A DNA stretch of 64,000 bases from contig NZ_DATMFT010000005.1 of the NCBI RefSeq assembly GCF_035556095.1, positions 186,001-250,000 on the forward strand, written 5' to 3'. Each line of letters starts with the position of its first letter. Positions within the stretch are counted from its first letter, which is position 1. Of this stretch, positions 8,652 through 17,804 are shown piece by piece. This DNA comes from Parapedobacter sp035556095. GTDB lineage: Bacteria > Bacteroidota > Bacteroidia > Sphingobacteriales > Sphingobacteriaceae. The notes beneath the pieces are model-generated. The model did not search any database, had not been told where the DNA came from, and was given only the letters and a program-made list of their open reading frames with translations. Both the position numbers and the translations under genes were made by a program.

Positions 8652-10844
8652 ATGGAAATAGAGAAAAGATTATTTGACAATCTACAAGATTTTTTTGGGT
8701 TTGATACATTCAAGGGCGACCAAGAAGCGATAATCACCAACATCCTACAGAAAGAAGACACGTTCGTGATTATGCCGACCGGTGGTGGTAAGTCGATATG
8801 TTACCAATTGCCTGCGCTGATGAGTGAGGGTACGGCTATCGTTATATCCCCCCTCATTGCGCTGATGAAAAACCAAGTGGACCAGCTGCGTTCATTCGGT
8901 GGTGATGACAGTATTGCCCATTTTTTAAACTCTTCATTGAACAAAAGTGATATAACGCGCGTTCGGCAGGACGTAGTAGCGGGTAAAACAAAGTTACTTT
9001 ATGTTGCTCCCGAGTCGTTAGCGAAGAGTGAGAACGTGGAGTTTCTTAAGCTAATCACCGTGTCGTTCGTGGCTGTAGATGAAGCGCATTGCATTTCCGA
9101 ATGGGGGCACGATTTCCGGCCGGAGTACCGTAAAATCCGTTCGGTCATCAATTCCATCGGCGAAGGCATCCCGGTAATTGCATTGACGGCGACAGCGACA
9201 CCTAAAGTGCAATCGGATATCCGGAAGAACCTGCAGATGAACGATGCCACGTTGTTCAAATCCTCTTTCAACAGGGCAAATCTTTTTTACGAAGTACGGC
9301 CCAAACGGAATGTTGTTAAGGAAATCGTCCGTTTTATCAAAAACAATACGGGCAAGTCAGGCATCATTTACTGCTTGAGCCGGAAGAAGGTGGAGGAAAT
9401 AGCGGAGGTGCTGAATATAAATGGCATAAGGGCATTGCCATACCACGCGGGCCTTGATGCGAAGACACGAGCGGATACGCAGGATAAATTCCTTATGGAA
9501 GACGTGGAGGTCATTGTCGCAACCATTGCATTTGGTATGGGGATAGACAAACCGGATGTGCGGTACGTGATCCATCACGACATCCCCAAAAGCATGGAGG
9601 GTTACTACCAAGAAACCGGCCGTGCAGGACGGGATGGGGGAGAAGGGCATTGCTTAGCATTCTATTCTGAAAAGGATATTGAGAAGCTGACAAAGTTCAT
9701 GAAGGATAAGCCAGTATCCGAACGGGAGATTGGCACGCAGATACTCAAGGAAGTCATTGATTATTCCGAATCTTCGGTATGCCGCCGCAAACAGATTCTC
9801 CATTATTTCGGCGAGAATTTCGATGAGACGGGCTGCAACAGTATGTGTGATAATTGCAGTTCACAGCAAACAACCTTCGATGCTGAGGAATCGCTTTTGA
9901 ATGTGTTGAAATTTATCCAAGAGCAGGGTGAGAAGTTTGATGACCACCATGTCATCAATGTTTTTATGGGGCAGAATAACCAGCCGGTATCGTCTTATAA
10001 GCACGATACCCACCCGATGTTTGGCAGCGGAAAAGAACGTGGCATCCTTTATTGGAAGTCACTTATCCGGCAGGCTGTATTGAATAATTTTTTGGCGAAA
10101 GATATTGACCACTATGGGCTGTTGATGCTCACTGAGGCGGGAAGACGGTATATCGAAAACCCATATGGGTTGAAATTCATTTTAAATGAACCTATGGAAG
10201 CGGCGGCTGAAGACGGTAGTGATGAGCCCGCCCAACAAGGAGGTGGAGCGGTGGATACACAGTTGCTCAAGATGCTGAAGGAGTTACGTAAGAAAATTGC
10301 CAAGCAGAAAGGATTGCCGCCATTTGTGATTTTCCAAGACCCCTCGCTCGACGAAATGTGCACGCACTATCCGATCACCATCGACGAACTGAAACAGATT
10401 CATGGTGTAGGAGCCGGAAAGGCACTCAAGTTCGGGAGTAAGTTTATCGAACTGATAAAGCAGTATGTAGAAGAGAATGAGATAGATCGACCCCAAGATT
10501 TGGTGATTAAGGGTACGGCCAATAAATCGGCCCTGAAAGTTTCAATCATCCAGAACATCGATCGCAAAATCGGACTCGAAGACATTGCCCATGCCAAGGG
10601 GATTACGTATGAAGATTTATTGAAAGAGGTTGAGTCTATCGTCAACTCTGGCACAAAATTGAACCTCGGTTATTTTGTAGATGAGATTATCGACGAGGAT
10701 CGGCAAGACGAGGTTTTTGATTATTTCCGCGCGGCTGAAATCGATTCGGTGGATCAAGCGCTACGCGATTTAGGTGCTGATGATTATACTTACGAAGAAA
10801 TCCAGCTAATGCGAATCAAATTCATGTCTGAATTGGGGAATTAA
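8652..10844 (+). CDS. recQ: ATP-dependent DNA helicase RecQ
   Basis: 730 residues, the long Bacteroidota form. Walker A GGGKS is at 44-48 and the DEAH box at 143-146, inside the RecQ motif DEAHCISEWGHDF. The second helicase lobe carries QETGRAGRDG. A four-Cys zinc site begins at Cys377 (CRRKQIL..CNSMCDNC), followed by the RQC winged helix and an HRDC domain (about 530-610) with an extra C-terminal helical tail. RecQ unwinds 3'-5' in recombination and replication-fork repair. The gene stands alone on its strand; the XRE gene converges on it with a gap of 11 nt. Confidence 0.96.
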   Translation: MEIEKRLFDNLQDFFGFDTFKGDQEAIITNILQKEDTFVIMPTGGGKSICYQLPALMSEGTAIVISPLIALMKNQVDQLRSFGGDDSIAHFLNSSLNKSDITRVRQDVVAGKTKLLYVAPESLAKSENVEFLKLITVSFVAVDEAHCISEWGHDFRPEYRKIRSVINSIGEGIPVIALTATATPKVQSDIRKNLQMNDATLFKSSFNRANLFYEVRPKRNVVKEIVRFIKNNTGKSGIIYCLSRKKVEEIAEVLNINGIRALPYHAGLDAKTRADTQDKFLMEDVEVIVATIAFGMGIDKPDVRYVIHHDIPKSMEGYYQETGRAGRDGGEGHCLAFYSEKDIEKLTKFMKDKPVSEREIGTQILKEVIDYSESSVCRRKQILHYFGENFDETGCNSMCDNCSSQQTTFDAEESLLNVLKFIQEQGEKFDDHHVINVFMGQNNQPVSSYKHDTHPMFGSGKERGILYWKSLIRQAVLNNFLAKDIDHYGLLMLTEAGRRYIENPYGLKFILNEPMEAAAEDGSDEPAQQGGGAVDTQLLKMLKELRKKIAKQKGLPPFVIFQDPSLDEMCTHYPITIDELKQIHGVGAGKALKFGSKFIELIKQYVEENEIDRPQDLVIKGTANKSALKVSIIQNIDRKIGLEDIAHAKGITYEDLLKEVESIVNSGTKLNLGYFVDEIIDEDRQDEVFDYFRAAEIDSVDQALRDLGADDYTYEEIQLMRIKFMSELGN

Positions 10845-10855
10845 GGGATAGTTCA

Positions 10856-11251
10856 TCATGTGGTTTCCGAGCCGTTGTTCTGCTTGATCAGCTGCTCCAA
10901 CATAGTAATCGTTTGCTGTTGCGCGGCTACGATGTTGTTGAGTGAAGCAATGACTTCGTCGTGGTTATGTCTGAGCATGTGCGCGATCTGCCGCTCTCTA
11001 CACTTCCATTCGGTATCCATGTCATCGCTTGGATCCAGTAACATACTTTCTCTTCCAGTAAGCACCCAGTTTGGGTTGAGATCGGGATATACCTTCAGTA
11101 TATTTTCTAATTTATCAATACCTATCGACCGGTTTCTTTTTAGCTGCCCTCCAAAAAGACCATTGGAAAATCCCGCTGATTTCTCAAAGGCACTAATGTT
11201 AATCCCTTTAAAATCAATATAATCCTTAATTCTCTTTAACGGATTCGACAT
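10856..11251 (-). CDS. XRE-type helix-turn-helix regulator
   Basis: 131 residues. The N-terminal 65 residues form a lambda-repressor-like HTH (KRIKDYIDFKGINISAFEK, then a recognition helix around SNGLFGGQLKRN), followed by the sequence NPNWVLTGRESMLL that is common in Bacteroidota phage-repressor-like proteins. The C-terminal half is a Gln-rich helix likely used for oligomerisation. The target is unknown. Two AGAA/TTCT palindromes lie just upstream of its start, which suggests autoregulation. Confidence 0.8.
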   Translation of the reverse strand: MSNPLKRIKDYIDFKGINISAFEKSAGFSNGLFGGQLKRNRSIGIDKLENILKVYPDLNPNWVLTGRESMLLDPSDDMDTEWKCRERQIAHMLRHNHDEVIASLNNIVAAQQQTITMLEQLIKQNNGSETT

Positions 11252-11633
11252 AACAATAATAGAAATTTCTAAAGACGCTTGCTGTTTTTAGAATATATTC
11301 TGTATATTCGTTGCGTTTAATTCTACCATCAATAACACTCTTATAAAGAATATCGCTTATGGAAAATTCATTCACACAATTACCACAAATGATGCCAAAA
11401 AAAACCGTTTCGGTTATGTTGATTAACCCCTTACGAAAAACGCATCAAGGTAATTAACTATTAAGAGATAATTACATCTACTTTTTGGCAAAACATCGCA
11501 TAGTCCTATTTCCTTTTGACCATTAAACCGCCGGTTTTCTTTTATTAGCTATTTAGACGGCCTGCGACTAAATTTAATAAGTCTGTCGAATACTTTCGCC
11601 ATTCAGTTTATTCATCCTGATTCCGCGCAGTGC
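11252..11633. other. AT-rich divergent region between the XRE gene and the fimbrial operon
   Basis: 382 nt, more AT-rich than the flanking genes. It holds the two palindromes next to the XRE gene, a 32-codon open frame at 11359-11457 that is not convincing, and near 11596 a TACTTTCG that differs by one base from the -7 consensus and could drive the fimbrial operon. Confidence 0.5.
11261..11301. promoter_or_regulatory. Paired palindromes, candidate XRE operators
   Basis: AGAAATTTCT (11261-11270) and AGAATATATTCT (11290-11301) are both perfect palindromes with AGAA/TTCT ends. Their centres are 30 bp apart, close to three helical turns, and they start 10 and 39 nt upstream of the XRE start codon. 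Confidence 0.4.
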
Positions 11634-12416
11634 ATGTTAGCGAAACCGAGTTTACAGAACATTGAATTGATATTGCCACAACAGCCAGTAAGCAAGCGTT
11701 GTCTGGTATGTTCCCTGTTGCTTATATTATGCATGGCTTGGGTTCCGCGACTGTTTGCCCAGGTCTCGCTTGCGCACGGCGCGCCAGCCATTTCTACCCA
11801 TCGTATATCAGCTTTGGCATCGGAGAGTTACCCGGGCTCGTTGTCGCAGATTGGTGGGAGTCGTTGGGTTACGCCCATGCTAACCATCAAGACAAACGTC
11901 ACCGAATTGGCCACCACCACATTGAATGTAGGAGTTGAGCAATATATCGGTAACCGATTCAGCCTGAGTATTCCCGTGAGTTATAATCCCTGGACATTTA
12001 AAGATAACAAGAAAATTAAGCACTTAGCGATTCAGCCTGAATTCAGGGTTTGGTTTGGCGAGACATTCCGGGGGTCGTTCATCAACGTACAATCATTTAT
12101 TGGCCTACAGTTGCACTACCTATATTACAATGTGGGGGGCGTTAATCTCCCGTTCCGTATGTTCCCTGACCCCAAATCTACACGTTATGAGGGTCAGGGG
12201 GCCGGCGGGGGGCTTACCTATGCCAATCAGTTCGGCTTGGGTGGCCGGTGGCGGGGCGAAGTAGGCACTACGCTGGTCTTTTCGTATTTATGGTATGATA
12301 GCTACGAATGCAAAACCTGTGGTGCCTTTAAAGGATCGGGTACGCATAGGTATGTAGGACCTGGTAAGTCGTCGCTCTCTATCATCTACCTAACTGCTGT
12401 ATATGCACTTTACTAA
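11634..12416 (+). CDS. DUF3575 outer-membrane-type protein of the fimbrial operon
   Basis: 260 residues with a hydrophobic signal sequence (about 24-43, ending LFAQ) after an unusually long N-terminal part; the true start could be slightly later. The body carries the DUF3575 hallmarks YNPWTFKDNKK, QPEFRVWF, YNVGG, LPF, RYEGQ and a near-C-terminal YECKTCG followed by YVGPGKSSLSIIYL. The beta-strand pattern suggests an outer-membrane barrel. In Bacteroidota DUF3575 genes commonly sit directly before FimA/Mfa1 genes, as here (75 nt gap). Its molecular role in pilus assembly is not established. Confidence 0.9.
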   Translation: MLAKPSLQNIELILPQQPVSKRCLVCSLLLILCMAWVPRLFAQVSLAHGAPAISTHRISALASESYPGSLSQIGGSRWVTPMLTIKTNVTELATTTLNVGVEQYIGNRFSLSIPVSYNPWTFKDNKKIKHLAIQPEFRVWFGETFRGSFINVQSFIGLQLHYLYYNVGGVNLPFRMFPDPKSTRYEGQGAGGGLTYANQFGLGGRWRGEVGTTLVFSYLWYDSYECKTCGAFKGSGTHRYVGPGKSSLSIIYLTAVYALY

Positions 12417-12491
12417 TAATTATATATCAGATACTTAACAATTATTCACATTCAATTAATCAATTTTTTAAACATTTAAAATTTTTTACTT

Positions 12492-14117
12492 ATGAAAATC
12501 AAACAGTATGCAGCCTTTGCGCTGATTGGACTCGCGCTCGGCGCTTGTAACAAGCCGGGAGGAGACGGCCCGGATGTGGTAGAACCGGAGGGAAGAATAG
12601 TAAAAACCAAGTTAGCCATTAATGTGCCGAATAGTATCCGTACGTATGCACCTGGAGATCTGGATAACTACGCCACTTCGGAAGAGAAGGTAGCAAATAG
12701 CATTGATGTATTTATTTATGAAGATGGGGGGAGTTATGCATTAACTTATTATCGCTTCGACCCGGCAGCAACTCTTACAGATCCTCCGGGCGCAGGTGAA
12801 TTTGCTTATAATGCGGGAGGCACGCAGTTCATAACGGCTGATTTTGACGTAAGGGAAGGACCTAAATTAGTTTACGTTGGTATCAATCTACCAAGTTTCA
12901 TTGTGAATAGGCTAAGAACGGGATATTTCGTCAATGAGATATTTCAACAAACCGACTTGATTGACGAGTTGGTTAACGCATTGCCAACAGGGTCGGGAGA
13001 ATTGGCATTTTTTAATACGGCTATTGTTGAGTACGATGTTGACGCAGACGGCGAAGATATTCCTGTAAGTGTAAGCAGATTAGTTGCAAAGGTGATTGTA
13101 ATGGCAGAAGATGGAGACGGTGATATAACTGCAGGCAATGATGCATCATGGGATGTTAATGGCGGAACTGTCTCTAATTTAGAATTTGCTATTGGTCAGC
13201 GTAACAACCAAATGTTTGTATCTCCGCTTGTTGGTGGGGTGGACCCAAATTATGTAAACGACTCTATTTCCGTTGTTGGTGCAACCAGTACCCCCGGGGG
13301 TATACAAAAACTGCAGTTTGTTGATGAAAACGATTACCTCGCGGTAAATGATATCAATATAGATAGGGAGGCAATATCATCATCATCGACTACGCATATT
13401 CGGTACGCCACGGAAAACACTTCTGAAAACCATCGACACCAAGATGTAACTTATGTTAGTGTAAAAGCACAATTCATACCACATCGTATAGGTGCAGATG
13501 CCGCTACGGGAAAGATACCTGACGATGGCTCGTCTTATAATAACGCGCCGATACCGGGCGGTTTTTATGCAGTCTTTACGGGAGAGTCAGTTGGCACGAG
13601 CGCTATTGGTGTACGGTATTTTGCCGATTTAGAAGATGCACGGGACTTTGTAATGGGAGCTTTTTTTGAAGGTTTAGCACCCGACCTTGCGACCAGAAGT
13701 TCTACCGGAACGGTGGATAACGATGCATTGAACACTGACTCCGACCATTACATCCATTTTTATGAAGATAGCTACTGCTATTACCGAATATACCTCAACC
13801 CAACTTTGGGAAGTGATGGCAATGCCGGAACAGGCACGCAAGGTTACAATATCCTTCGAAATACGGTATATTTAGCTACTGTCACCGGTGTGAACTATAT
13901 CGGTACAACGGCACCTGATCATCTGCCTGGGTCGGTGGTATATGCAAACGGTAAAGGCACACCTACCTACCCCGGCGCGTGGCTTCTTGACCCTCTTCCT
14001 CATTTGCCGATTGCGAATACTGATCAGATTGACCCACTTGACTTGATGACAGGTCTTGGTGCAACAATAACGTTGAGTCCCTGGGATACTGACGATCAGG
14101 ACTACGAAGTGTATTAA
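12492..14117 (+). CDS. Major fimbrillin, FimA/Mfa1 family (type V pilus)
   Basis: 541-residue lipoprotein precursor with lipobox LGAC (Cys19). The N-terminal beta-domain contains PNSIRTYA (residues 46-53) followed by an acidic stretch and SIDVFIYEDGG. Aligned by eye with Porphyromonas FimA, Arg50 falls where FimA is cut after Arg46 during maturation, which frees the groove for donor-strand exchange. The C-terminus TLSPWDTDDQDYEVY resembles the strand that family members use for polymerisation. An AT-rich leader and a following hairpin set this gene apart from its neighbours and suggest high expression. Subunit identity is well supported; the cleavage site is inference. Confidence 0.88.
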   Translation: MKIKQYAAFALIGLALGACNKPGGDGPDVVEPEGRIVKTKLAINVPNSIRTYAPGDLDNYATSEEKVANSIDVFIYEDGGSYALTYYRFDPAATLTDPPGAGEFAYNAGGTQFITADFDVREGPKLVYVGINLPSFIVNRLRTGYFVNEIFQQTDLIDELVNALPTGSGELAFFNTAIVEYDVDADGEDIPVSVSRLVAKVIVMAEDGDGDITAGNDASWDVNGGTVSNLEFAIGQRNNQMFVSPLVGGVDPNYVNDSISVVGATSTPGGIQKLQFVDENDYLAVNDINIDREAISSSSTTHIRYATENTSENHRHQDVTYVSVKAQFIPHRIGADAATGKIPDDGSSYNNAPIPGGFYAVFTGESVGTSAIGVRYFADLEDARDFVMGAFFEGLAPDLATRSSTGTVDNDALNTDSDHYIHFYEDSYCYYRIYLNPTLGSDGNAGTGTQGYNILRNTVYLATVTGVNYIGTTAPDHLPGSVVYANGKGTPTYPGAWLLDPLPHLPIANTDQIDPLDLMTGLGATITLSPWDTDDQDYEVY

Positions 14118-14156
14118 ATTGTTTAATAGTTTTCATCGTATAGAGTAACAAACCTG

Positions 14157-14189
14157 ACAGAGGTCCCTCATCCAATCAGGGACCTCTGT
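14157..14189 (+). terminator. Hairpin after the major fimbrillin gene
   Basis: A perfect 12-bp stem, ACAGAGGTCCCT with AGGGACCTCTGT, with a 9-nt loop, placed 39 nt after the stop codon. Only three T residues follow, so read-through into the accessory fimbrial genes is likely; it may be a weak terminator or an mRNA 3'-end stabiliser. Confidence 0.7.
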
Positions 14190-14225
14190 TTACAAAAAAC
14201 CAGCAAGAGATTGACAATTCAATTC

Positions 14226-15137
14226 ATGAAAGTCATTTCCTATTTTAAGATATATAGTTGTGTCATATGGGCAATGATTTTTGCAGGCTGCATCAAGGAA
14301 GACCTTGAGATTTGTCTGCCACAGTTGGTACGCCTTAATTTTGTGTTTGTTCCTTCTGAAGCGTGCGCCGAAGAACCGATCATTCCAACAGATTTGAATC
14401 GCTTATCGGTGTTTTTATTTGACCACCATGGACGATTTGTGCAACAGGTAGATACCATACCAACCGGAAGTAATTATCAGATTGAATTATCCTTAGAGCC
14501 CGCCCATTACCAATTCGTAGCCGTTGCCGGATACGACGAGGGTCAATTGGATGGCGTTCCGTTTATTCCAGGTGTCACACATATACAGGACGTAGCCGTA
14601 TCGAGCTACCTCGAACAACGCGACGGTTCGTTGATGTCGGCAGAACAAGTGCTTTATCTTGGACACGATACACTTACAGTGCAGCCCGAGGTGCCGGGCC
14701 AGGAGCTCTCGATGACATTGGTCCAACAAACGAAAACATTGAACGTCACAGTGGATGGAATAGCCAATACCCAATACCGGATTGCGCTTGCAGGAAACGC
14801 TGCACGGTATATGTTTGAGATGGGACAAGTCTACCTAACGGGAAGCCCCGTAATCTATATCCCGTTAAAGCAGGAGGGCGGCATCTTCGAGGGACAAACG
14901 TTGGTCAATTGGCCACTGAAAGACGAAGGCGATTATACCCGATTGCAGATCATCGATCCAACCACAGGTCGAAGGGTCGTCGACGAGATTTTACTGGAAT
15001 TGCTGGAACGTGTGCCGGAAATCGATTTGGAATGTTCCACTGGTTTTGACATCGAGATTGTGTATCGAATCAATGCCGGACTGACTATCTATATTGAAAA
15101 TTGGAAAGTATACAGTGATGGTTATATCTTGATTTAG
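14226..15137 (+). CDS. FimB/Mfa2-family fimbrial anchor subunit
   Basis: 303-residue lipoprotein. The ATG at 14226 begins a clean signal peptide with lipobox FAGC; a TTG 15 nt earlier is less likely. The start of the mature part (EDLEICLP) and RLSVFLFDHHGRFV are typical of FimB/Mfa2 proteins, which anchor the pilus base in the outer membrane and end its growth. No basic processing site like that of the other two fimbrillins is evident, as expected for an unprocessed anchor. It lies 8 nt before the next fimbrial gene. Confidence 0.85.
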   Translation: MKVISYFKIYSCVIWAMIFAGCIKEDLEICLPQLVRLNFVFVPSEACAEEPIIPTDLNRLSVFLFDHHGRFVQQVDTIPTGSNYQIELSLEPAHYQFVAVAGYDEGQLDGVPFIPGVTHIQDVAVSSYLEQRDGSLMSAEQVLYLGHDTLTVQPEVPGQELSMTLVQQTKTLNVTVDGIANTQYRIALAGNAARYMFEMGQVYLTGSPVIYIPLKQEGGIFEGQTLVNWPLKDEGDYTRLQIIDPTTGRRVVDEILLELLERVPEIDLECSTGFDIEIVYRINAGLTIYIENWKVYSDGYILI

Positions 15138-15144
15138 TAGGATT

Positions 15145-16341
15145 ATGCAACGTTATGACAAACACGGGGGTATAAGGTGGCGATTGGCACGTCTGTGCTT
15201 GCTCTGCATCGTGCTCAACGCTTGCCATAAAAGCCCTTTCAAGCCGATACCGCCCGATTCTGACGAGGTAACACTCACATTTTCTGCAAAATTACCAAGT
15301 GCTTCGCAGGGTGTAAAAACATACGCGTTGTCCGATGCAGACGAGAATTTCCTTAAAGACATAGATGTATTAGTTTTTACTGATGACGGCAGTGGTAATA
15401 TGAAATTCCGCTACCGGTCAGTTGGAAAAGACATCATGCCCAGCGTGGGGAACACCGTAGACATCAAAGTAACGCTTTGGAGGACCGTGGTGGATACGCG
15501 GCTGGTCATCATCGCTAATGCGCGTGACGTTATAAATGCTTTTGACTTTGAGATTGGAATAACCACACCGGACGATATCCAACAAGAGCTGGTCTATGAG
15601 ATTGACCCGCTTGATAAATGGCTTGCTGACGACGATGATTTCACACCGTTGCCGATGTGGGGGCAACCCGATGATATTGAAGACGGTATTAATGGGGAGG
15701 TCATCCTCGACGACGTCACTTTGTTGCGTAGTCTCGCTCGCGTGGATGTCGTGGTGGACGAAAATGCGAATTTCGAGCTTACTGAGGTTTGGGTTTTTAA
15801 CAGCAAATCAAACGGGTTGATCATTCCAGAACCCGGCAAGGTCGTGGGCGGTGTCGCCCAAAACCCAAGCTTGCCAGTCGGTGGTCCGACCAACAACAGC
15901 AATCCGTTGGAATATCAGACAAGCGGCGAAAATTCGGTTCGGGAAATTTACCTATTTGAGGCCGATGCCCAACCTATAAATGATGCCAACGCCACAGCGC
16001 TGGTGATTGGCGGAATATACGGTGCGGGGCCTTCCACGACGTATTACAGGATAGACTTTCGGGATCCGAATAACTCTAATACGGAGTATCCCGTGTTGCG
16101 CAATCGCCGATATCTGATTACAATTGCCGACGCTCTGAATGCTGGACACGCGGATGTGCCGGCAGCTTTCGGAGCACTTTCTGTTATTCCACTTGGTGCT
16201 TACGGTGGGGCTACCGGCGTGAAACCCGCACAGGCCGCACAGGTTACGAACCCCAATTCATTAACGCAATACGGCGACATCGTTCCCAAAAGTACCGGAG
16301 GGCTAATGTACACGGTTACCACCATTAATGAAAGCCAATGA
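15145..16341 (+). CDS. Accessory FimA/Mfa-like fimbrillin lipoprotein
   Basis: 398 residues with lipobox LNAC (Cys27) after a basic N-terminus. The sequence around residues 52-78 (QGVKTYALSDADEN, then DIDVLVFTDDG) lines up with the major fimbrillin, with Lys58 in the place of Arg50 and the same TYA after it. The acidic strand-rich body is typical of the family. It may be a tip or minor shaft subunit. It follows the anchor gene by 7 nt and precedes the protease gene by 6 nt, so the three are clearly co-transcribed. Confidence 0.78.
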   Translation: MQRYDKHGGIRWRLARLCLLCIVLNACHKSPFKPIPPDSDEVTLTFSAKLPSASQGVKTYALSDADENFLKDIDVLVFTDDGSGNMKFRYRSVGKDIMPSVGNTVDIKVTLWRTVVDTRLVIIANARDVINAFDFEIGITTPDDIQQELVYEIDPLDKWLADDDDFTPLPMWGQPDDIEDGINGEVILDDVTLLRSLARVDVVVDENANFELTEVWVFNSKSNGLIIPEPGKVVGGVAQNPSLPVGGPTNNSNPLEYQTSGENSVREIYLFEADAQPINDANATALVIGGIYGAGPSTTYYRIDFRDPNNSNTEYPVLRNRRYLITIADALNAGHADVPAAFGALSVIPLGAYGGATGVKPAQAAQVTNPNSLTQYGDIVPKSTGGLMYTVTTINESQ

Positions 16342-16347
16342 TACACC

Positions 16348-17541
16348 ATGAAAGGTTATTACTTAACATATCATTCATGTCTCCGCGTGGTAGCATTCGT
16401 GCTAGTGCTTTTTAGTTGGTCATGCAGCAAAGATCCCACCATTGAACCCGAGCCCGACCTACCCAGCCGCACGATTCTCTATTACTTGGCGGCAGATAAT
16501 AATCTACAGGATGAAGCCGACGAGAAGACCGAGGCGTTGCGCCTCGGCTTTCCCGGAGGCAATGACCGTTTGGTGATTTACCGGGATACCGAAACCGAAA
16601 CACCCCGTCTGCTGGAAGTTTACCAAGACAAGATCGGCGAGAACAAAATCCGTGAGGTGAAAACCTACCCGGAACAGAACAGTGCGACGGCAGAAACTTT
16701 CCAAACCGTACTAAATGATGTGGAAGCACTTACTCCCGCAGATTCCTATGGACTTATCCTGTTTTCACATGCCACAGGTTGGTTGCCCACAGGCGCACTT
16801 TTACGGCCGGAAGCGGCCTTGCTACAAATGGGGCTGGTTCCCATACGGACTTATACCATAGCCATGGACGGCACCACCGAACTTGGTTTGAAAGAATTCG
16901 CCAATGCCATTCCCGATCGTTTTTTTAACTTCATTGCCTTTGAAGCGTGTTTCATGGCAGGGGTAGAGGTGCTCTACGAACTGAAAGATAAAACCGATTA
17001 CATCTTGTCTTCGTCAGCCGAAATCTTATCCCCGGGCTTCGCTCCGATCTTCCCAGCCTCATTGCCGATGCTGTATCGGCCGGAAGCCGACCTCATAGGC
17101 TTTGCTCAGGCCTATTTCGACTTCTGGGACGGGCAACGCGGAGATTATCGTTCGGCTACCGTGACGGTGGCAAAGACCGAAGAGTTGCCCGCGCTGGCAA
17201 ATTGGGTGAACCGATGGGGCGTCAACGAACTGCCGCCAGCAGCCTTGTCTGAAATACAGCATTTCGACCGATACTCAACCCATCGGCTTTTCTTTGATTT
17301 TGAAGACTACTACCAACACACGACGACAGAAACTGGAGCGATGAATGAACTGGCCGACCTATTCAGTGCTATCGTCGTATACCAGGCCGCAACGCCGACA
17401 TTCATTCCCAGCCAACGCGGTTTCGATATCAACCGCCACAGCGGCCTGACAACCTACATCCCGCAAGAAGGGTTTCAGAAATTAAATGAAAGATACCGTG
17501 AACTGGCTTGGTATCAATCCATAACACGACCAGTGAGATAA
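16348..17541 (+). CDS. Clostripain-family (C11) cysteine peptidase lipoprotein
   Basis: 397 residues with a lipoprotein signal (lipobox WSC, Cys26). The clan CD catalytic pair is visible: His141 in LFSHATGW and Cys201 in FEACFMAGVE, after an MDG motif at 173-175. C11 peptidases cut after Arg or Lys. It is the last gene of the fimbrial operon, 6 nt after the accessory fimbrillin. Porphyromonas fimbrillins are matured by Arg-gingipain, also clan CD, so a fimbrillin-processing role is a reasonable inference; it could equally be a general surface protease. Confidence 0.85.
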   Translation: MKGYYLTYHSCLRVVAFVLVLFSWSCSKDPTIEPEPDLPSRTILYYLAADNNLQDEADEKTEALRLGFPGGNDRLVIYRDTETETPRLLEVYQDKIGENKIREVKTYPEQNSATAETFQTVLNDVEALTPADSYGLILFSHATGWLPTGALLRPEAALLQMGLVPIRTYTIAMDGTTELGLKEFANAIPDRFFNFIAFEACFMAGVEVLYELKDKTDYILSSSAEILSPGFAPIFPASLPMLYRPEADLIGFAQAYFDFWDGQRGDYRSATVTVAKTEELPALANWVNRWGVNELPPAALSEIQHFDRYSTHRLFFDFEDYYQHTTTETGAMNELADLFSAIVVYQAATPTFIPSQRGFDINRHSGLTTYIPQEGFQKLNERYRELAWYQSITRPVR

Positions 17542-17772
17542 CCCATCCTGTGTGTGCCAGTAAACTATAAGCGCCGCGCGAAAAAACAACAACGCTGTGA
17601 GGAAATATTTGCCATAATTCATTGCCTATCCGAAGGCATCGGTGTTACATAAATTGATATGGCGCTGATATTACAAATGATGATTTAGTTCCCAAAAGAT
17701 TGCTTAACAATATGTTGTGTGACAACTAGGTGGATTTTTTATTTTAAAACTACTATTTCTATATACTTTAAG
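17542..17772. other. Upstream region of the sulfate-assimilation operon
   Basis: About 230 nt with no convincing gene or terminator. An inverted repeat GTTGTgtgACAAC (17714-17726) lies about 65 nt upstream of the expected transcription start, a possible activator site. The last 60 nt are AT-rich, as expected before a promoter. Confidence 0.4.
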
Positions 17773-17780
17773 TATATTTG
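17773..17780 (+). promoter_or_regulatory. -7 element of the sulfate-assimilation operon
   Basis: TATATTTG is an exact TAnnTTTG match. Transcription would start near 17786, leaving about 110 nt before the sulfite reductase ATG. The -33 region is poor (no TTTG), which would fit a promoter that needs an activator. Confidence 0.6.
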
Positions 17781-17804
17781 TCGTCGAAACAGTGATGTCG
17801 CCTT

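Noticed and set aside
11359..11457. A 32-codon open frame between the XRE gene and the fimbrial operon.
   Set aside because: No ribosome site, no -7 element at a fitting distance, and no recognisable sequence.
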